Shown here in pieces: positions 1 through 9,837 of a stretch of DNA of 64,000 nt. The notes under the pieces are model-generated. The model worked only from the letters and a program-made list of their open reading frames with translations, searched no databases and had not been told where the DNA came from. A program made the translations under genes and the position numbers. The DNA comes from Gaiellasilicea sp963763755. Its GTDB lineage: Bacteria > Actinomycetota > Thermoleophilia > Gaiellales > Gaiellaceae. The stretch covers positions 62,001 to 126,000 of the forward strand of contig CAVXQE010000003.1 in NCBI GenBank assembly GCA_963763755.1, read 5' to 3'. The stretch's first letter is position 1. Every line of letters begins with the position of its first letter.

Positions 1-520
1 CGCGGATGCGCGTCACGCCGACCCACTGGCCGCCGTCGAACGGCTTCATGTAGAGCGGGTAGCCGATCTTCGCCGCGATCTCCTCCAGGTCGAACGGGAG
101 GTTGTAGCGCTCGGCGGTGGGCTGGAAGCGCTCGTTCGCCGGCGGGCTCTTGTGCGGGATCAGCCACGTCTCCGGCACCTTCAGCCCGAGCCGCATCATC
201 GCGCAGTAGGCGGAGTGCTTCTCCATCGCCTGGAACGTGAACGGGTTGTTGAGCAGGTAGACGTCGTCCATCAGCGAGACCTTCTTCAGCCACTCGCGCG
301 GCACCGTGTACCACCAGCCGAGCCGGTCGATCACGAGCGAGTAGCGCGGGCTGTAGCGGAGGTCGAACGGCTCGTTCGTGATCCGCTCGCACGTGAGCTC
401 GTGCGTCGTCGCCGTCGTGCTCGATCGGCCCGACGCGCGAGAGGAGGTGCTCGAAGGCGCGGGGCCAGTCCTCCTCGGTGCCGAGCAGGAGTCCGATCAG
501 GTGCGGGTGCGCTCACTCAT
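1..520 (-). CDS. ATP-grasp domain protein, 3' part cut off by window edge
   Basis: The minus-strand frame starts at ATG 520, overlapping the esterase stop (ATGA, 517-520), and runs out of the window. After frame correction it reads as an ATP-grasp/RimK-like N-terminal region. Recognisable segments are LIGLLLGTEEDWPRAFEHLL near the start, VPREWLKKVSLMDDVYLLNN, and a lid region with YPLYMKPFDGGQWVGV near the window edge, where the lysine and glycines fit ATP binding. Two single-base frame breaks occur, at about 500 and about 405, both probably sequence errors. Translational coupling to two esterases suggests one operon; the substrate cannot be told. The family is inferred from the KPFDGG segment and overall pattern. 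Confidence 0.6.
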
Positions 521-1257
521 ACGAAGCGGGGGAGATGATGCGCGATCTGAGCGCGCCACGCGGGCCAGTCGTGCGGGACGTCGTGTCCCCAGACGTCGAG
601 CTCGTGCCGGATGCCCTTCTCGCCGAGCTGTGCGGCGAAGCGCCTCGTGCTCTCGAGCGCGCCCGTCGAGTCCTCCCAGGGGCCCTGCCCGCAGATCAGC
701 AGCAGGTTGACCTGGCCGCGCAGCCAGTCGAGGTGGTCGCCGCCGAGGTGCGAGACGTAGTCGGCGGGGTTGTTGAAGTAGACGGCGTCGCCGCGTTCGC
801 CGCCGGCGACGACGGAGACGTCGTAGACGCCGCTGTGGCAGATCGCGAGCGGGAAGAGATCGGCGTGCCGGAGCGCGAAGTTGGCGGCGTGGTAGGCGCC
901 GAAGCTGACGCCGGTGACGGCGATCTCGACGTCGTCGCCCGAGTCGGCGCGGATGAACGGCACGACCTGGTTCACGATCCAGTCCTCGTAGCGGCCGTGC
1001 TGCTGCGCGCGCTCCTCCAGCGAGAGCCCTTCGCGGTACCAGCTGCCCGAGTCGTAGCTGTCGACGGCGTAGACCTTCACGCGCCCGCCCTCGATCAGGT
1101 CGCCGATCGCGTCGATCATCCCGTTCTCCTCGTACTGCCACGCCGGGCCCTGCTGCGACGGGAAGGCGAGCAGCGGCCGGCCCCAGTGGCCGTAGGCGAG
1201 GACGCTGGCCTCGGCGCCGATCGCCGGCGACCAGAGTGAGTGGTGGCGTCCGTTCAT
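517..1257 (-). CDS. Esterase of the alpha/beta-hydrolase (esterase D/enterochelin esterase-like) family
   Basis: An intact 246-residue frame starts at ATG 1257. The nucleophile elbow GVSFG (G-x-S-x-G) places the catalytic Ser at about residue 118. The C-terminal segment ELDVWGHDVPHDWPAW has a His in the position of the catalytic His, and the WEDS/DVWGHD region could supply the acid. There is no signal peptide, so it is probably cytoplasmic. It sits 1 nt after the stop of the upstream esterase and overlaps the downstream ATP-grasp start by 4 nt, so the three genes are probably one unit. Paralogy to the upstream esterase is suggested by the shared fold. The substrate is unknown. Confidence 0.72.
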   Translation of the reverse strand: MNGRHHSLWSPAIGAEASVLAYGHWGRPLLAFPSQQGPAWQYEENGMIDAIGDLIEGGRVKVYAVDSYDSGSWYREGLSLEERAQQHGRYEDWIVNQVVPFIRADSGDDVEIAVTGVSFGAYHAANFALRHADLFPLAICHSGVYDVSVVAGGERGDAVYFNNPADYVSHLGGDHLDWLRGQVNLLLICGQGPWEDSTGALESTRRFAAQLGEKGIRHELDVWGHDVPHDWPAWRAQIAHHLPRFV

Positions 1258-1258
1258 G

Positions 1259-2234
1259 TCAGGTCACTCTCTCAAGCAGCTGCTGCAGGTGGGGCTGGAA
1301 GGAGTCGCGCCACGCGACCCAGTTGTGCCCGTCGCGGAACTCGTGCAAGCGGACGTCGTAGCCGTGCGTGGCGAGCGACTCCTCGAGCGCCCGGTTCGCC
1401 GGGAGGTTCTCCTCGACCGTGCCGCAGCCGAGCACGACCGGGATCGCGCGCTCGGGCCGGTTGCGATGGATGCCGCCGACGAAGCGCGCGATCCGCTCGT
1501 AGCGCGGGAAGTTGCGCTCGTACGACTCGGCGCGGCGGAAGAAGCTGCCCGACTGGAGAAAGAGCGCGTCGAAGGTGTCCGGATAGCGGCGGTGCGCATG
1601 GAAGAGCGCGAGCGCGCCGAGGCTCGCGCCGAGGCCGATGCGAACGGGCGCCGAGGGGAGCGCGGGCAGGATCTCGTCGGCGAGCGCGCGGGCGTAGCGG
1701 GCGCACGCCGAGTACGATCTCGTTGCGGTCGACCGGGCCGATCAGCGTCGCGCGGAGCGGCGGCAGCCCGCCGAGCAGCGTCAGGAGCGAGGAGTGCTCG
1801 GCGTACTCCGGCCCGTCGTGCGCGACGAGCATCGGGCTGCTCTCGGTCGCGTCGGGATGCGCCCAGACGAGGGCGGGCAGCTCGGCCTTCAGGATGCGGC
1901 TCGGGATCGTCACGGTCTCGGCCTTGCCGAGCGGCTCGGCGTCGAGCCAGGCCGGCGGCTCGTAGCCGGGCTCCTCCCACACCGACTTGTCGCCCCACGG
2001 CCCGCTCGCCGTCTTCGGGTTGTCGGGGTCGACCACCCACTCGCTGCGGCCGCGCCGTCGATCAGCTCGAACTGGTACTCGAAGCGGGCGACGTCGGGCG
2101 CCGGCGCGGTCAGCTCCCAGGACTGTGCCGCGCCGCGTGAGCTCGTGCGGCAGCCGGTCGCGGAGCTCGTGCGCGAGGCGGACGGCGGCGAGGCGGCGTC
2201 GTGGATCGGGGAACTGGAAGCGGATTTCGATCAC
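1259..2234 (-). CDS. Esterase with N-terminal early-set (CBM48-like) domain, frameshifted
   Basis: Joined across at least three one-base frame breaks (about 2120, 2057 and 1715), this encodes an enterochelin-esterase-like hydrolase. The N-terminal part (DVARFEYQFELIDG then SEWVVDPDNPKTASGPWGDK) looks like the beta-sandwich domain that precedes such esterases. The middle has MLVAHDGPEYAEHSSLLTLL, then GLGASLGALALF with the G-x-S-x-G nucleophile elbow, and HEFRDGHNWVAWRDSF near the C-terminus supplies a His. The stop TGA is at 1259-1261, 1 nt before the next esterase start. The start is uncertain: GTG 2234 was preferred, but a TTG at 2258 is also in frame. The intended protein is about 325 residues. 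Confidence 0.62.
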
Positions 2235-2365
2235 GGGAGTGTGTCGATTGCGTGCCAATTGACGCGCAGAACCGTCCTTTCGGGCCGGTTCGGGCCGTTT
2301 CGGACACTAGGCGCCGCGCGCGGGCGGCAGGTACCACGACTCCTCCAAGCTCACGAGGAGGATCG

Positions 2366-3078
2366 ATGAAGGCAGCACTTCCGCGGCGGCTCGCGCCGCA
2401 TCGTCGCGATCGCCGTCGCATTCCTCGCGCTCGCGGCCGGTGCTGCGGGCGCCCAGCGCCAGCCGGGCAACGCCGGGTCGTCCCTGCACGACCGCTTCCG
2501 GGCTGCCCGGGACGATCGTCGTCTGGACCGACTCGAGCGGCGTCGTCAGGTCCTGGTGCCAGTACGCGCCGCCTTCGGAGGCGCTGCCGGTCCTCGTCCT
2601 GAACGAGATCGACTACGACCAGGTCGGCGCCGATGCCGGCGGCTTCGTCGAGCTGTACAACGCCGGGCTCGGCCCGGCCGACCTCGAGGGGCTCGCGCTC
2701 GTCTTCGTCGACGGCGCGGACGGGAGCGAGTACCTGCGCAGGCCGCTGAGCGGCACGCTCGCCGCCGGCGCCTACCTGGTCGTCCCGGTCGATGCTCAGA
2801 ACGGCTCGCCCGACGGCGTCGCGCTCTACGACACGCGCTACGAAGGCGTGATCGACGCGCTCTCCTACGAGGGCGCGATCGAGCGGGCCTTCATCGGCGC
2901 CGTTCGCGCACACGCTCGTCGAGGGAACGGCGCTGCCGCCGACGTGGCCGACTCGAACACGCGTCACGGGCTCGCTCGCGCGGAGTCCCGAACGGCAGCG
3001 ACACGGACGACGCCGCGACCGACTGGGCGCTTCACGACGACGGTGACGCCCGGGGCGGCGAATGTCGCTAGCTCCTAG
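2366..3078 (+). CDS. Secreted lamin-tail-domain (LTD) protein, frameshifted
   Basis: From ATG 2366, after one early frame break (about 2395), the product has a signal peptide (RRIVAIAVAFLALAAGAAGA). It then has an LTD domain with the hallmarks VLNEIDYDQVG, FVELYNAG, LEGLALVFVDG and GAYLVVP. The tail in alternating frames reads ALPPTW, GSLARSPNGSDTDDAATDW and TTVTPGAANVAS, a typical LTD end, so at least two more indels lie between 2900 and 3050. LTDs occur in extracellular nucleases and adhesins; here the next plus-strand gene is a secreted nuclease with the same domain. The TAG stop at 3076-3078 shares CTAG with the convergent rsgA stop. Confidence 0.6.
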
Positions 3079-4151
3079 CGCCGCCCCTTCGCTCGCATGT
3101 TCGCGCGGCCCTGCCGCGCCGACCTTGGCCCAGCGCTTCCTCTCCTCGGCCTGGAGGCGCTTGTCGAGCCGCCGCTCGAGGTGGGCGAGCTCGCGCTGCA
3201 GCTTCTTGTAGCTCTTCCAGCGCTCGAGCGGCGAGCGTCCCGTCGCGAGCGCCGCCTGCACTGCGCAGCCGGGCTCGGTCTCGTGGGCGCAGTCCGAGAA
3301 GCGGCACTGCGCGGCGAGGTCCTCGACGTCGCCGAACGTCTCGGAGAGCCCGTCCGACGACTCCCAGAGCTGGAGCTCGCGCATCCCGGGCGAGTCGAGC
3401 ACGAGCCCGCCGCCGGGCAGGAGCACGAGCTGCCGGTGCGTGGTCGTGTGCCGGCCTTCGCCGTCGTCCTCGCGGATCGGCTGCGTCGCGAGGAGCTCCT
3501 CGCCGGCGAGCGTGTTCACGAGCGTCGACTTGCCGACGCCGGAGGAGCCGAGCAGCGCGATCGTCCGGCCCGGCAGCGAGGTGCGCGCGAACGAGCTCGA
3601 GCCCGTCGCCGGTCAGGCTCGAGATCGCGTGCACGGGCACGCCGAACGCGATCGCCTCGACCTCGAGCACGCGCAGCGCGAAGTCGGGGCAGAGGTCGGT
3701 CTTCGTCAGGACGATCACGGGCTGCGCGCCGCTCTCCCAGGCCATCGTGATGTAGCGCTCGAGGCGGCGCAGGTTGAAGTCCTCGTTCAGCGACATGAGC
3801 AGGAAGACGGCGTCGACGTTCGCGGCGAGCACCTGCTCCTCGGAGGCGTTGCCGCGCGACCTTGCGCGAGAACTTCGTCCGGCGAGGCAGGACGGCGTGG
3901 ATCGTCGCTGCGCCCTCGTCGGGGCGCGCAGCGATCGCGACCCAGTCGCCGACGGCCGGCATCCCGTCAGCGTCGGCTTCGTGCTCGAGCCGGCCGGCGG
4001 CCTCGGCGCGAAGCTCGCCGAGCTCGGTGAAGAGGATGTAGGCGCCGCGATGCTGCGCGGCGACGCGCGCCGGGAGGTAGCCCTCGACGGCGTGCGGTTC
4101 GAAATCGGTTGTGTGGCTGTCAGTCCAGCCGAGGTCCTGCAGTGCGTACAA
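3075..4151 (-). CDS. rsgA: Ribosome small subunit-dependent GTPase A, frameshifted
   Basis: RsgA (YjeQ) is a circularly permuted GTPase that helps late 30S maturation. The N-terminal OB-fold region (VEGYLPARVAAQHRGAYIL) is followed by the G4 motif TKTD, then G1 GSSGVGKST (about 3525-3555) and G3 DSPGMRE. A C-terminal zinc knuckle follows (CRFSDCAHETEPGC: Cys-Cys-His-Cys). This G4-G1-G3 order is diagnostic. The start is TTG 4151, supported by AAGGAG 6 nt upstream. Frame breaks lie near 3860, 3575 and 3110; after the last, the end reads MRAKGRR and stops at 3075-3077. That stop shares CTAG with the convergent LTD gene. The length of about 357 residues is normal. Confidence 0.88.
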
Positions 4152-4261
4152 GCGAGTCTCCTTGAGCGAGAGTGGTATGGGCAGGCGCGCGGAATCAGCG
4201 CGCGCTGCGCGGCTCAGGAGCTGCCGGAGGTGTCGACCGACGGCCTTAGAGCCGCGGAGCT

Positions 4262-4291
4262 CTAGAGGGCGAAGGGGGCAAGCTCGGTCAT
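4262..4291 (-). CDS. Possible 9-codon leader peptide upstream of rsgA
   Basis: A mini-frame MTELAPFAL with stop TAG (4262-4264) is preceded by a strong Shine-Dalgarno AAGGAGG (4301-4307) 9 nt upstream. It lies about 110 nt before the rsgA start. An in-frame upstream ATG (4320) would give a 19-residue Arg-rich version. It could be a leader peptide, the relic of a longer gene broken by an indel, or chance. It has no codon bias that would suggest amino-acid attenuation. Confidence 0.25.
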   Translation of the reverse strand: MTELAPFAL

Positions 4292-4364
4292 GAGTTCGAA
4301 CCTCCTTCGTCGTCGGGACATCTCAAAGTATGCATGCGACTGGTTGCGGATGTCGAATCCGGCC

Positions 4365-4393
4365 TTGGCGTTCCGAGAGCCACGGAGTAGAGT
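4365..4393 (+). promoter_or_regulatory. Promoter candidate for the secreted nuclease
   Basis: TTGGCG (4365-4370), a 17-bp spacer and TAGAGT (4388-4393) fit a sigma-70 type promoter. They leave a leader of about 65 nt before GTG 4466. Confidence 0.5.
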
Positions 4394-4465
4394 CCCGGCC
4401 GGAACGGGGAGCGCGTACGCCGTCATTGATCTGAGGAGCAGGACCAACCTAGGGGAGGGGAACGG

Positions 4466-7400
4466 GTGTCTCATCTTCGTCTGCGCCTGGCCATCGTGGT
4501 CGGGGCGCTGCTGGCGCTGGCCGGGTCGACGAGCGGTCTTGCCGCCAGCGACGGCGTCGTCATCAGCCAGGTCTACGGCGGCGGCGGCAACGCCGGCGCA
4601 TCGTTCACGCACGACTTCATCGAGCTCTTCAACCGCGGCACGACACCCGTCGTTCTGGACGGCATGTCCGTCCAGTACGCGAGCGCCACCGGCACGGGAA
4701 CGCTCGGCGCCAACGCCGGACAGCTCACCGAGCTCTCCGGCACGATCCAGCCCGGCAAGTACCTCCTCATCCACGAGTCCTCGGCGCGCGGTCGGCGCAG
4801 CTCCGCCGGCGACCGACATCGTCGACGCGACACCGATCGCGATGGCCGCGGGCGCCGGCAAGGTCGCGCTGGCCACCGGCACGACCACGCTCGGCTGCAA
4901 CACCGCCGCCACCTGCACCGCGGCCGGACGCTCGGACGCATCGTCGACCTCGTCGGCTACGGGAACGCGACCTTCTTCGAGGGGACGGCCGCAGCTCCGA
5001 CCCTCAACGCCACCTCGTCGGCCGTCAGGGCCGGCAGCGGCTGCACGGAGACCGACGACAACGCGGCCGACTTCGCCGCGCTCTCGCCGCCTGCTCCTCG
5101 CAACTCCGCGACGACCGCATTCGTCTGCGGCGGGACGCCCACGCCGACCGACCCGACCGCCGTCGGCTCGGCCACACCCGGCTTCGGTTCTCGCCGGCGG
5201 GAGCACGCTCCTCACCGTCACCGTCACGCCGGGCGCGAACCCGACGAGCACCGACATCACCGTCATCGGCGACCTGAGCGAGATCGGCGGCTCGGACACC
5301 CAGGCCTTCTTCGACGACGGCACGAACGGCGACGCGGTCGCCGGCAACAACGTCTTCTCCTACAGCGCCACCGTCGCCGCCGGCCACCACCCCGGGCGCG
5401 AAGAGCCTGCCGGCCGTGGTCACGGACGCCCAGGAGCGGATGGCCGGCGCCACGATCGCGCTCACCGTCGCGGAGCCGCCGGCTGCCGCCGATCGAGATC
5501 AGCGAGATCCAGGGTGCCGCGCACCTCTCGCCCCACAACGGCGAGACGGTCACCACGACGGGCATCGTGATCGGGAAGATCGGCAGCAGCTTCTACATCC
5601 AGGATCCGACGCCGGACGCCAATCCGGACACCTCGGAAGGGCTCCAGGTCTTCGGCGTCGGCCGCCACGGCCGGCGTCAGCGTCGGCGACGAGGTCAGCG
5701 TCCTCGGCCGGGTGAGCGAGTTCCGCGCGAGCGCGACGAGCCTCACGCTGACCGAGCTCACCGAGCCCGGTCGTCACCGTTCTCTCGCAGCGGCAACGCG
5801 CTGCCGGCGCCGACGGTGATCGGCGACGGCGGGCGCATCCCGCCGAACACGGTGATCGAGGACGACGCGACCGGCAACGTCGAGGCGCCCGGCGTGCTCT
5901 TCGACCCGGCCGAGGACGGCCTCGACTTCTACGAGAGCCTCGAGGGGATGCTCGTCCAGATGAACGACCTCGTCGCGACGAGCTTCACGTTCACGAACTT
6001 CGGCGAGATCTTCGTCGTCGGCGACAACGGCGCGAACGCGACGACGATGACGCCGCGCGGCGGCGTCGTGATCAGCCCGGGCGACCTGAACCCGGAGCGG
6101 ATGGTGATCGACGACGAGTGGTTCAAGACCGGGCCGCCCGCGATGCCGGCCGTGAACGTCGGCGGCACCTTCCCCGGCCCGCACGTCGGGATCATGGACT
6201 GGGCCTTCGGCGAGTACCGGATCCAGCTGCGCGCGCAGCCCGTTGTCGGCTCGACCGGCGTCTCCGTCCGCGAGTCGCGCGGTCGCCGCCGGCACCGACA
6301 AGGTCTCGATCGCGACGTTCAACGTCGAGAACCTCGCCGGCAACGAGCCCGACGCGAAGTACAACACGCTCGCCGGGATGATCGTGAACAACCTCGCGGC
6401 GCCGGACATCGTCGGCCTCGAGGAGATCCAGGACAACAACGGCGCGACGGGCGGCACCGGCAGCCCGGTCGTCGACGCGAACGTGACGCTCGACCGTCTC
6501 GTCGCCGCGATCCAGGCGGCGGGCGGCCCGACCTACAGCTACCGGCAGATCAACCCGGTCGCCCACCAGGACGGCGGGGAGCCGGGCGGCAACATCCGCG
6601 TCGGCTTCATCTTCCGAACCGATCGCGGCCTCGCGTTCGTCGACCGCCCGGGTGGCGACTCGACGACGCCGGTCTCGGTCGTCGCCGGCCCGAACGGCCC
6701 GCGAGCTGTCCGCCAGCCCGGGACGCGTCGCGCCGGGGGACGCGGCGTGGAACGCGAGCCGGAAGCCGCTCGCGGCCGAGTTCACCTACAACGGCCACAA
6801 GCTGTTCGTGATCGTGAACCACTTCAACTCGAAGGGCGGCGACCAGGGGCTCTTCGGTCCCCAGCAGCCGCCGGTCCTCAGCTCCGAGGTGCAGCGGATC
6901 CAGCAGGCGACGCTGCTCGCCGGCGTTCGTCGGCGACATCCTCGCGGCTGATCCGACGCGCGAACATCGCGGTCATCGGCGACCTGAACGACTTCCAGTT
7001 CTCGCCGCCGGTGCAGAAGCTGAAGGACGCGGGCCTGATCGCGATGATCGAGACCCTGCCGCCGAGCGAGCGCTACAGCTACGTCTTCGACGGCAACAGC
7101 CAGGCGCTCGACCACATCATGGTCAGCAGCAACCTGCTGAACCACGCGCGCGGCTGCGGCGGGCTACGACATCGTGCACGTGAACTCCGAGTTCATCGAC
7201 CAGGCGTCCGACCACGATCCGCAGCTCGTGCAGCTGACGATGCCGGCGCCGACGATCTCGGCCTCCGCCTCGCCGGCCGCGAACGCCGCCGGGTGGAACA
7301 ACACCGCGGTGACGGTCAGCTTCACCTGCGTCGACCCGCTGTCGGCGATCGTCGGCGGTTGCCCGGCACCGGTGACGCTCGACACCGAGGGTGCCGACCA

Positions 7401-7937
7401 GTCGGTCTCGCGGATCGGTCGACGACCGAGGGCGGCTCTCGCTCTCGGCCGGTGTCACGAACATCGACATCGACCTCACGAACCCGACGGTGACCTACAC
7501 CGGCGGCAAGGCGAGCTACCAGGTCGACGAGCAGGTCTCGATCACGTGCACGGCCGACCGACGCCCTGTCGGGCATCGCGTCGACGACGTGCGCGAACGT
7601 GAGCGGCCCGGCGTACTCGTTCGGTCTGGGCTCGCACACGTTCACCGCGACCGCGATCGACCAGGCCGGGAACACCGGCAGCGGCTCGGTGACGTTCACG
7701 GTCGTCGTCACGTACACGAGCCTCTGCAACCTGTCGCAGCGGTTCGCCGACAGCAGGGCGGTCGGAACCGCGCTCTGCGCGCTGCTCCGGCTCGCCGAGG
7801 CTGCCGACGCGCACAACAACTCGATCGTCAAGAAGCTGAGCCTGCAGGCGTACGTCCTGCTCGTGCGGGCTCAGACCGGAAAGACACTGACTGCGACCGA
7901 GGCGGCAACGCTGATCAGCCTCTCGCGGAGCTTGTAA
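4466..7937 (+). CDS. Secreted ExeM/NucH-type endonuclease with lamin-tail domain, frameshifted
   Basis: GTG 4466 follows a purine-rich ribosome binding site and opens a signal peptide (LAIVVGALLALAGSTSGLAA). After frame correction the order is: LTD (VVISQVYGGGG, HDFIELFNRG); an Ig-like stretch; an OB-fold linker (EISEIQGAAHLSPHNGETV); an endonuclease/exonuclease/phosphatase domain; two Ig-like repeats (SFTCVDPLSAI, ITCTD); and a helical tail with ALCALLRLAEAADAHNNS. The nuclease domain shows IATFNVENLAG, IVGLEEIQDNNG, AVIGDLNDFQ and a final SDHDPQ, the catalytic Asn, Glu, Asp and His motifs. At least eight indels are present. The intended length of about 1,150 residues fits extracellular ExeM/NucH nucleases. 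It probably degrades extracellular DNA for the 5'-nucleotidase encoded just downstream. Confidence 0.8.
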
Positions 7938-7941
7938 TCCA

Positions 7942-9774
7942 ATGACGTCACACAGAAGGAGACAGCGGTCACATGAAACGAAGACAGTCGTGACGCTCGC
8001 GGCGGTCGCACTGGCGATCGTCGCGGCGCCGTCGGCGCTCGCCGACCCGCCGGCGAAGCCGACGAAGCAGAAGCTGACGCACGTCAAGCTGCTCGCGTTC
8101 AACGACTTCCACGGCCATCTCGAGGCCGGAACACCGGGCACGATCGTCAATCCGGCCACCGGGCTCGCCGTGCCTTCCGGCGGCGCCGAGTACTTCGCCA
8201 CACACATGAAGGCACTCGGCTCAGAGAATGTCGACACGTACGTCGTCAGCGCGGGCGACCTGATCGGCGCGAGCCCGCTCGCGTCCGGTCTGATGCACGA
8301 CGAGCCCACGATCGACGTCATGAACTACATCGGGCTCGACACGATCGGTGTCGGAAACCACGAGTTCGACGAGGGCAAGGGCGAGCTGCTGCGGATGCAG
8401 TACGGCAACCAGACGCACGAGGGTGGCGGCGCCAATACCGGCACCGCGTACACGCCGCTTCGCCCAGACGGCTGCCACCCGGTCGACGGCTGCCAGGACG
8501 GGACGCCGTTCGCTGGTTCCGTCTTCCAGTACCTCGCGGCGAACGTGACCGACACAGACACCGACAACCCGCTGCTGCCGGCCTACCGGATCGTCAACAC
8601 GTCGGAGGGCGAGAAGATCGCCTTCGTCGGCGAGACCCTCCAGGGCACGCCGCTGATCGTCACGCCGACGGGCGTCGCGGGACTCAGCTTCCTCGACGAG
8701 GCCGACACGATCAATGCGCTCGTGCCGCGGCTGAAGCAGCGCCAGGTAAGCACGATCGTGCTGCTCCTCCACGAGGGCGGAACCCAGAATGCGCCGTTCT
8801 CGCGCGGCTTCATGGACGTGAACAAGTGCGAGAACTTCACCGGTCCCGACCTGCTCGACATCGTCAACCGGCTCGATCCGGCCGTCGATCTCGTCGTCAG
8901 CGCCCACACGCATCAGCCGTATGTGTGCCGGTTCAACAACCGGCTCGTGACGTCCGCGGCCTCGTTCGGCCGCCTGATCACGTCGATCGACGTCACCATC
9001 GACCGGCGTGCCGGCAAGATGGTCGACGCGACCGCCGAAAACCACGTCGTGACGCAGACGGTCGCGAAGGATGCGGGCGCAACGGAGATCCTCGCGCGGT
9101 ACAAGACGATCTCCGACCCGATCGGGAACCGCGTCATCGGCCGGATCACCGCGGACATCCACTCGGCGCGCGGCACGGTCAACGGGACCAACGCCGCCGG
9201 CGAGCAGCCGATGGGCGACGTGATCGCCGATGCGATGTACGAGGCAGCGCATCCGAGCGACTTCGGTGGTGCGGTCGCCGCGTTCATGAACGTCGGTGGC
9301 GTCCGTGCGAGCCTGCTCTTCAACCAGATCAGCGGTGGCGAGCAGCCCGGCGAGGTCACATACGCCGAGGCCTTCGCCGTGCAGCCGTTCGGCAACACGC
9401 TGGTCGTCAAGACGTGCACCGGCCAGCAGCTCTACGACGTCCTCGAGCAGCAGTTCGAGAATCCGGCCGCCGGGCAGCAGCGCGTGATGGCGGTCTCGCA
9501 GGTGACGTACTCCTACACCCGCGTCGTCCCGGCCGGGCAGAAGCGCGTCCTGGACGGTTCGCTGAAGATCGGCGGCGCCACCGTCGACAAGGCGGCCGGC
9601 TACCGGGTCGTGCTGAACAACTTCATCGCGGACGGGGGAGACGGATTCACGGTCTTCAGGTCCTGCACCGCACCGCTCGGCGGCGACGTGGACGTCGACG
9701 CCTTCGGGCGCTATCTGGGGGCGCACTCACCTCTCGCCCCGCCGCCGCTGAACCGGATCACGCGGCTCGACTGA
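7942..9774 (+). CDS. Secreted 5'-nucleotidase / bifunctional metallophosphatase (UshA-like)
   Basis: A 610-residue calcineurin-type phosphoesterase plus 5'-nucleotidase C-terminal domain. Metal-binding motifs are visible in order: FNDFHGH, GDLIGASP, GNHEFDEG, LLLHEGG and SAHTHQPY. The C-terminal substrate domain shows NVGGVRASL and NNFIADGGDGF. The signal peptide is VVTLAAVALAIVAAPSALA. The in-frame ATG is 7942, but AAGGAG (7956-7961) points to ATG 7973 (MKRRQ), which is off by one base, so a small indel near 7985 is likely and 7973 may be the true start. It lies 4 nt after the nuclease and probably dephosphorylates the released nucleotides. A strong hairpin follows the gene. Confidence 0.88.
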   Translation: MTSHRRRQRSHETKTVVTLAAVALAIVAAPSALADPPAKPTKQKLTHVKLLAFNDFHGHLEAGTPGTIVNPATGLAVPSGGAEYFATHMKALGSENVDTYVVSAGDLIGASPLASGLMHDEPTIDVMNYIGLDTIGVGNHEFDEGKGELLRMQYGNQTHEGGGANTGTAYTPLRPDGCHPVDGCQDGTPFAGSVFQYLAANVTDTDTDNPLLPAYRIVNTSEGEKIAFVGETLQGTPLIVTPTGVAGLSFLDEADTINALVPRLKQRQVSTIVLLLHEGGTQNAPFSRGFMDVNKCENFTGPDLLDIVNRLDPAVDLVVSAHTHQPYVCRFNNRLVTSAASFGRLITSIDVTIDRRAGKMVDATAENHVVTQTVAKDAGATEILARYKTISDPIGNRVIGRITADIHSARGTVNGTNAAGEQPMGDVIADAMYEAAHPSDFGGAVAAFMNVGGVRASLLFNQISGGEQPGEVTYAEAFAVQPFGNTLVVKTCTGQQLYDVLEQQFENPAAGQQRVMAVSQVTYSYTRVVPAGQKRVLDGSLKIGGATVDKAAGYRVVLNNFIADGGDGFTVFRSCTAPLGGDVDVDAFGRYLGAHSPLAPPPLNRITRLD

Positions 9775-9786
9775 GGCACACGACTA

Positions 9787-9816
9787 GGGAGGGGCAGCCG
9801 CGCGACTGCCCCTCCC
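9787..9816 (+). terminator. Hairpin terminator after the 5'-nucleotidase
   Basis: A perfect 11-bp inverted repeat GGGAGGGGCAG / CTGCCCCTCCC with an 8-nt loop is followed by a pyrimidine run (TCTCTCT). It starts 12 nt after the stop at 9774. The T-tract is poor, so it may act with Rho. Confidence 0.7.
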
Positions 9817-9824
9817 TCTCTCTG

Positions 9825-9830
9825 TAGCGT
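9825..9830 (+). promoter_or_regulatory. -10-like TAGCGT, possible leaderless promoter for azlC
   Basis: TAGCGT ends 8 nt before ATG 9838 with no Shine-Dalgarno between, as expected if transcription starts at the ATG. No clear -35 is seen. Confidence 0.4.
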
Positions 9831-9837
9831 CAGGACG

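Larger units (their letters stand above)
4152..4465. other. Divergent intergenic region rsgA / nuclease
   Basis: This 314-bp gap separates divergent rsgA and the secreted nuclease. It holds the rsgA ribosome binding site (AAGGAG, minus strand, about 4158-4163), a possible minus-strand mini-ORF with a strong SD (4262-4291), and a plus-strand promoter candidate (4365-4393). An AGGGGAGGGGAA purine tract just before GTG 4466 is the nuclease ribosome binding site. A T-loop-like GAGTTCGAACCTC at about 4292-4304 lacks the rest of a tRNA. I see no other gene. Confidence 0.6.

Noticed and set aside
4285..4310. T-loop-like GAGTTCGAACCTC suggesting a tRNA
   Set aside because: Only four of five T-stem pairs form, and no acceptor, anticodon or D-arm can be built around it on either strand.
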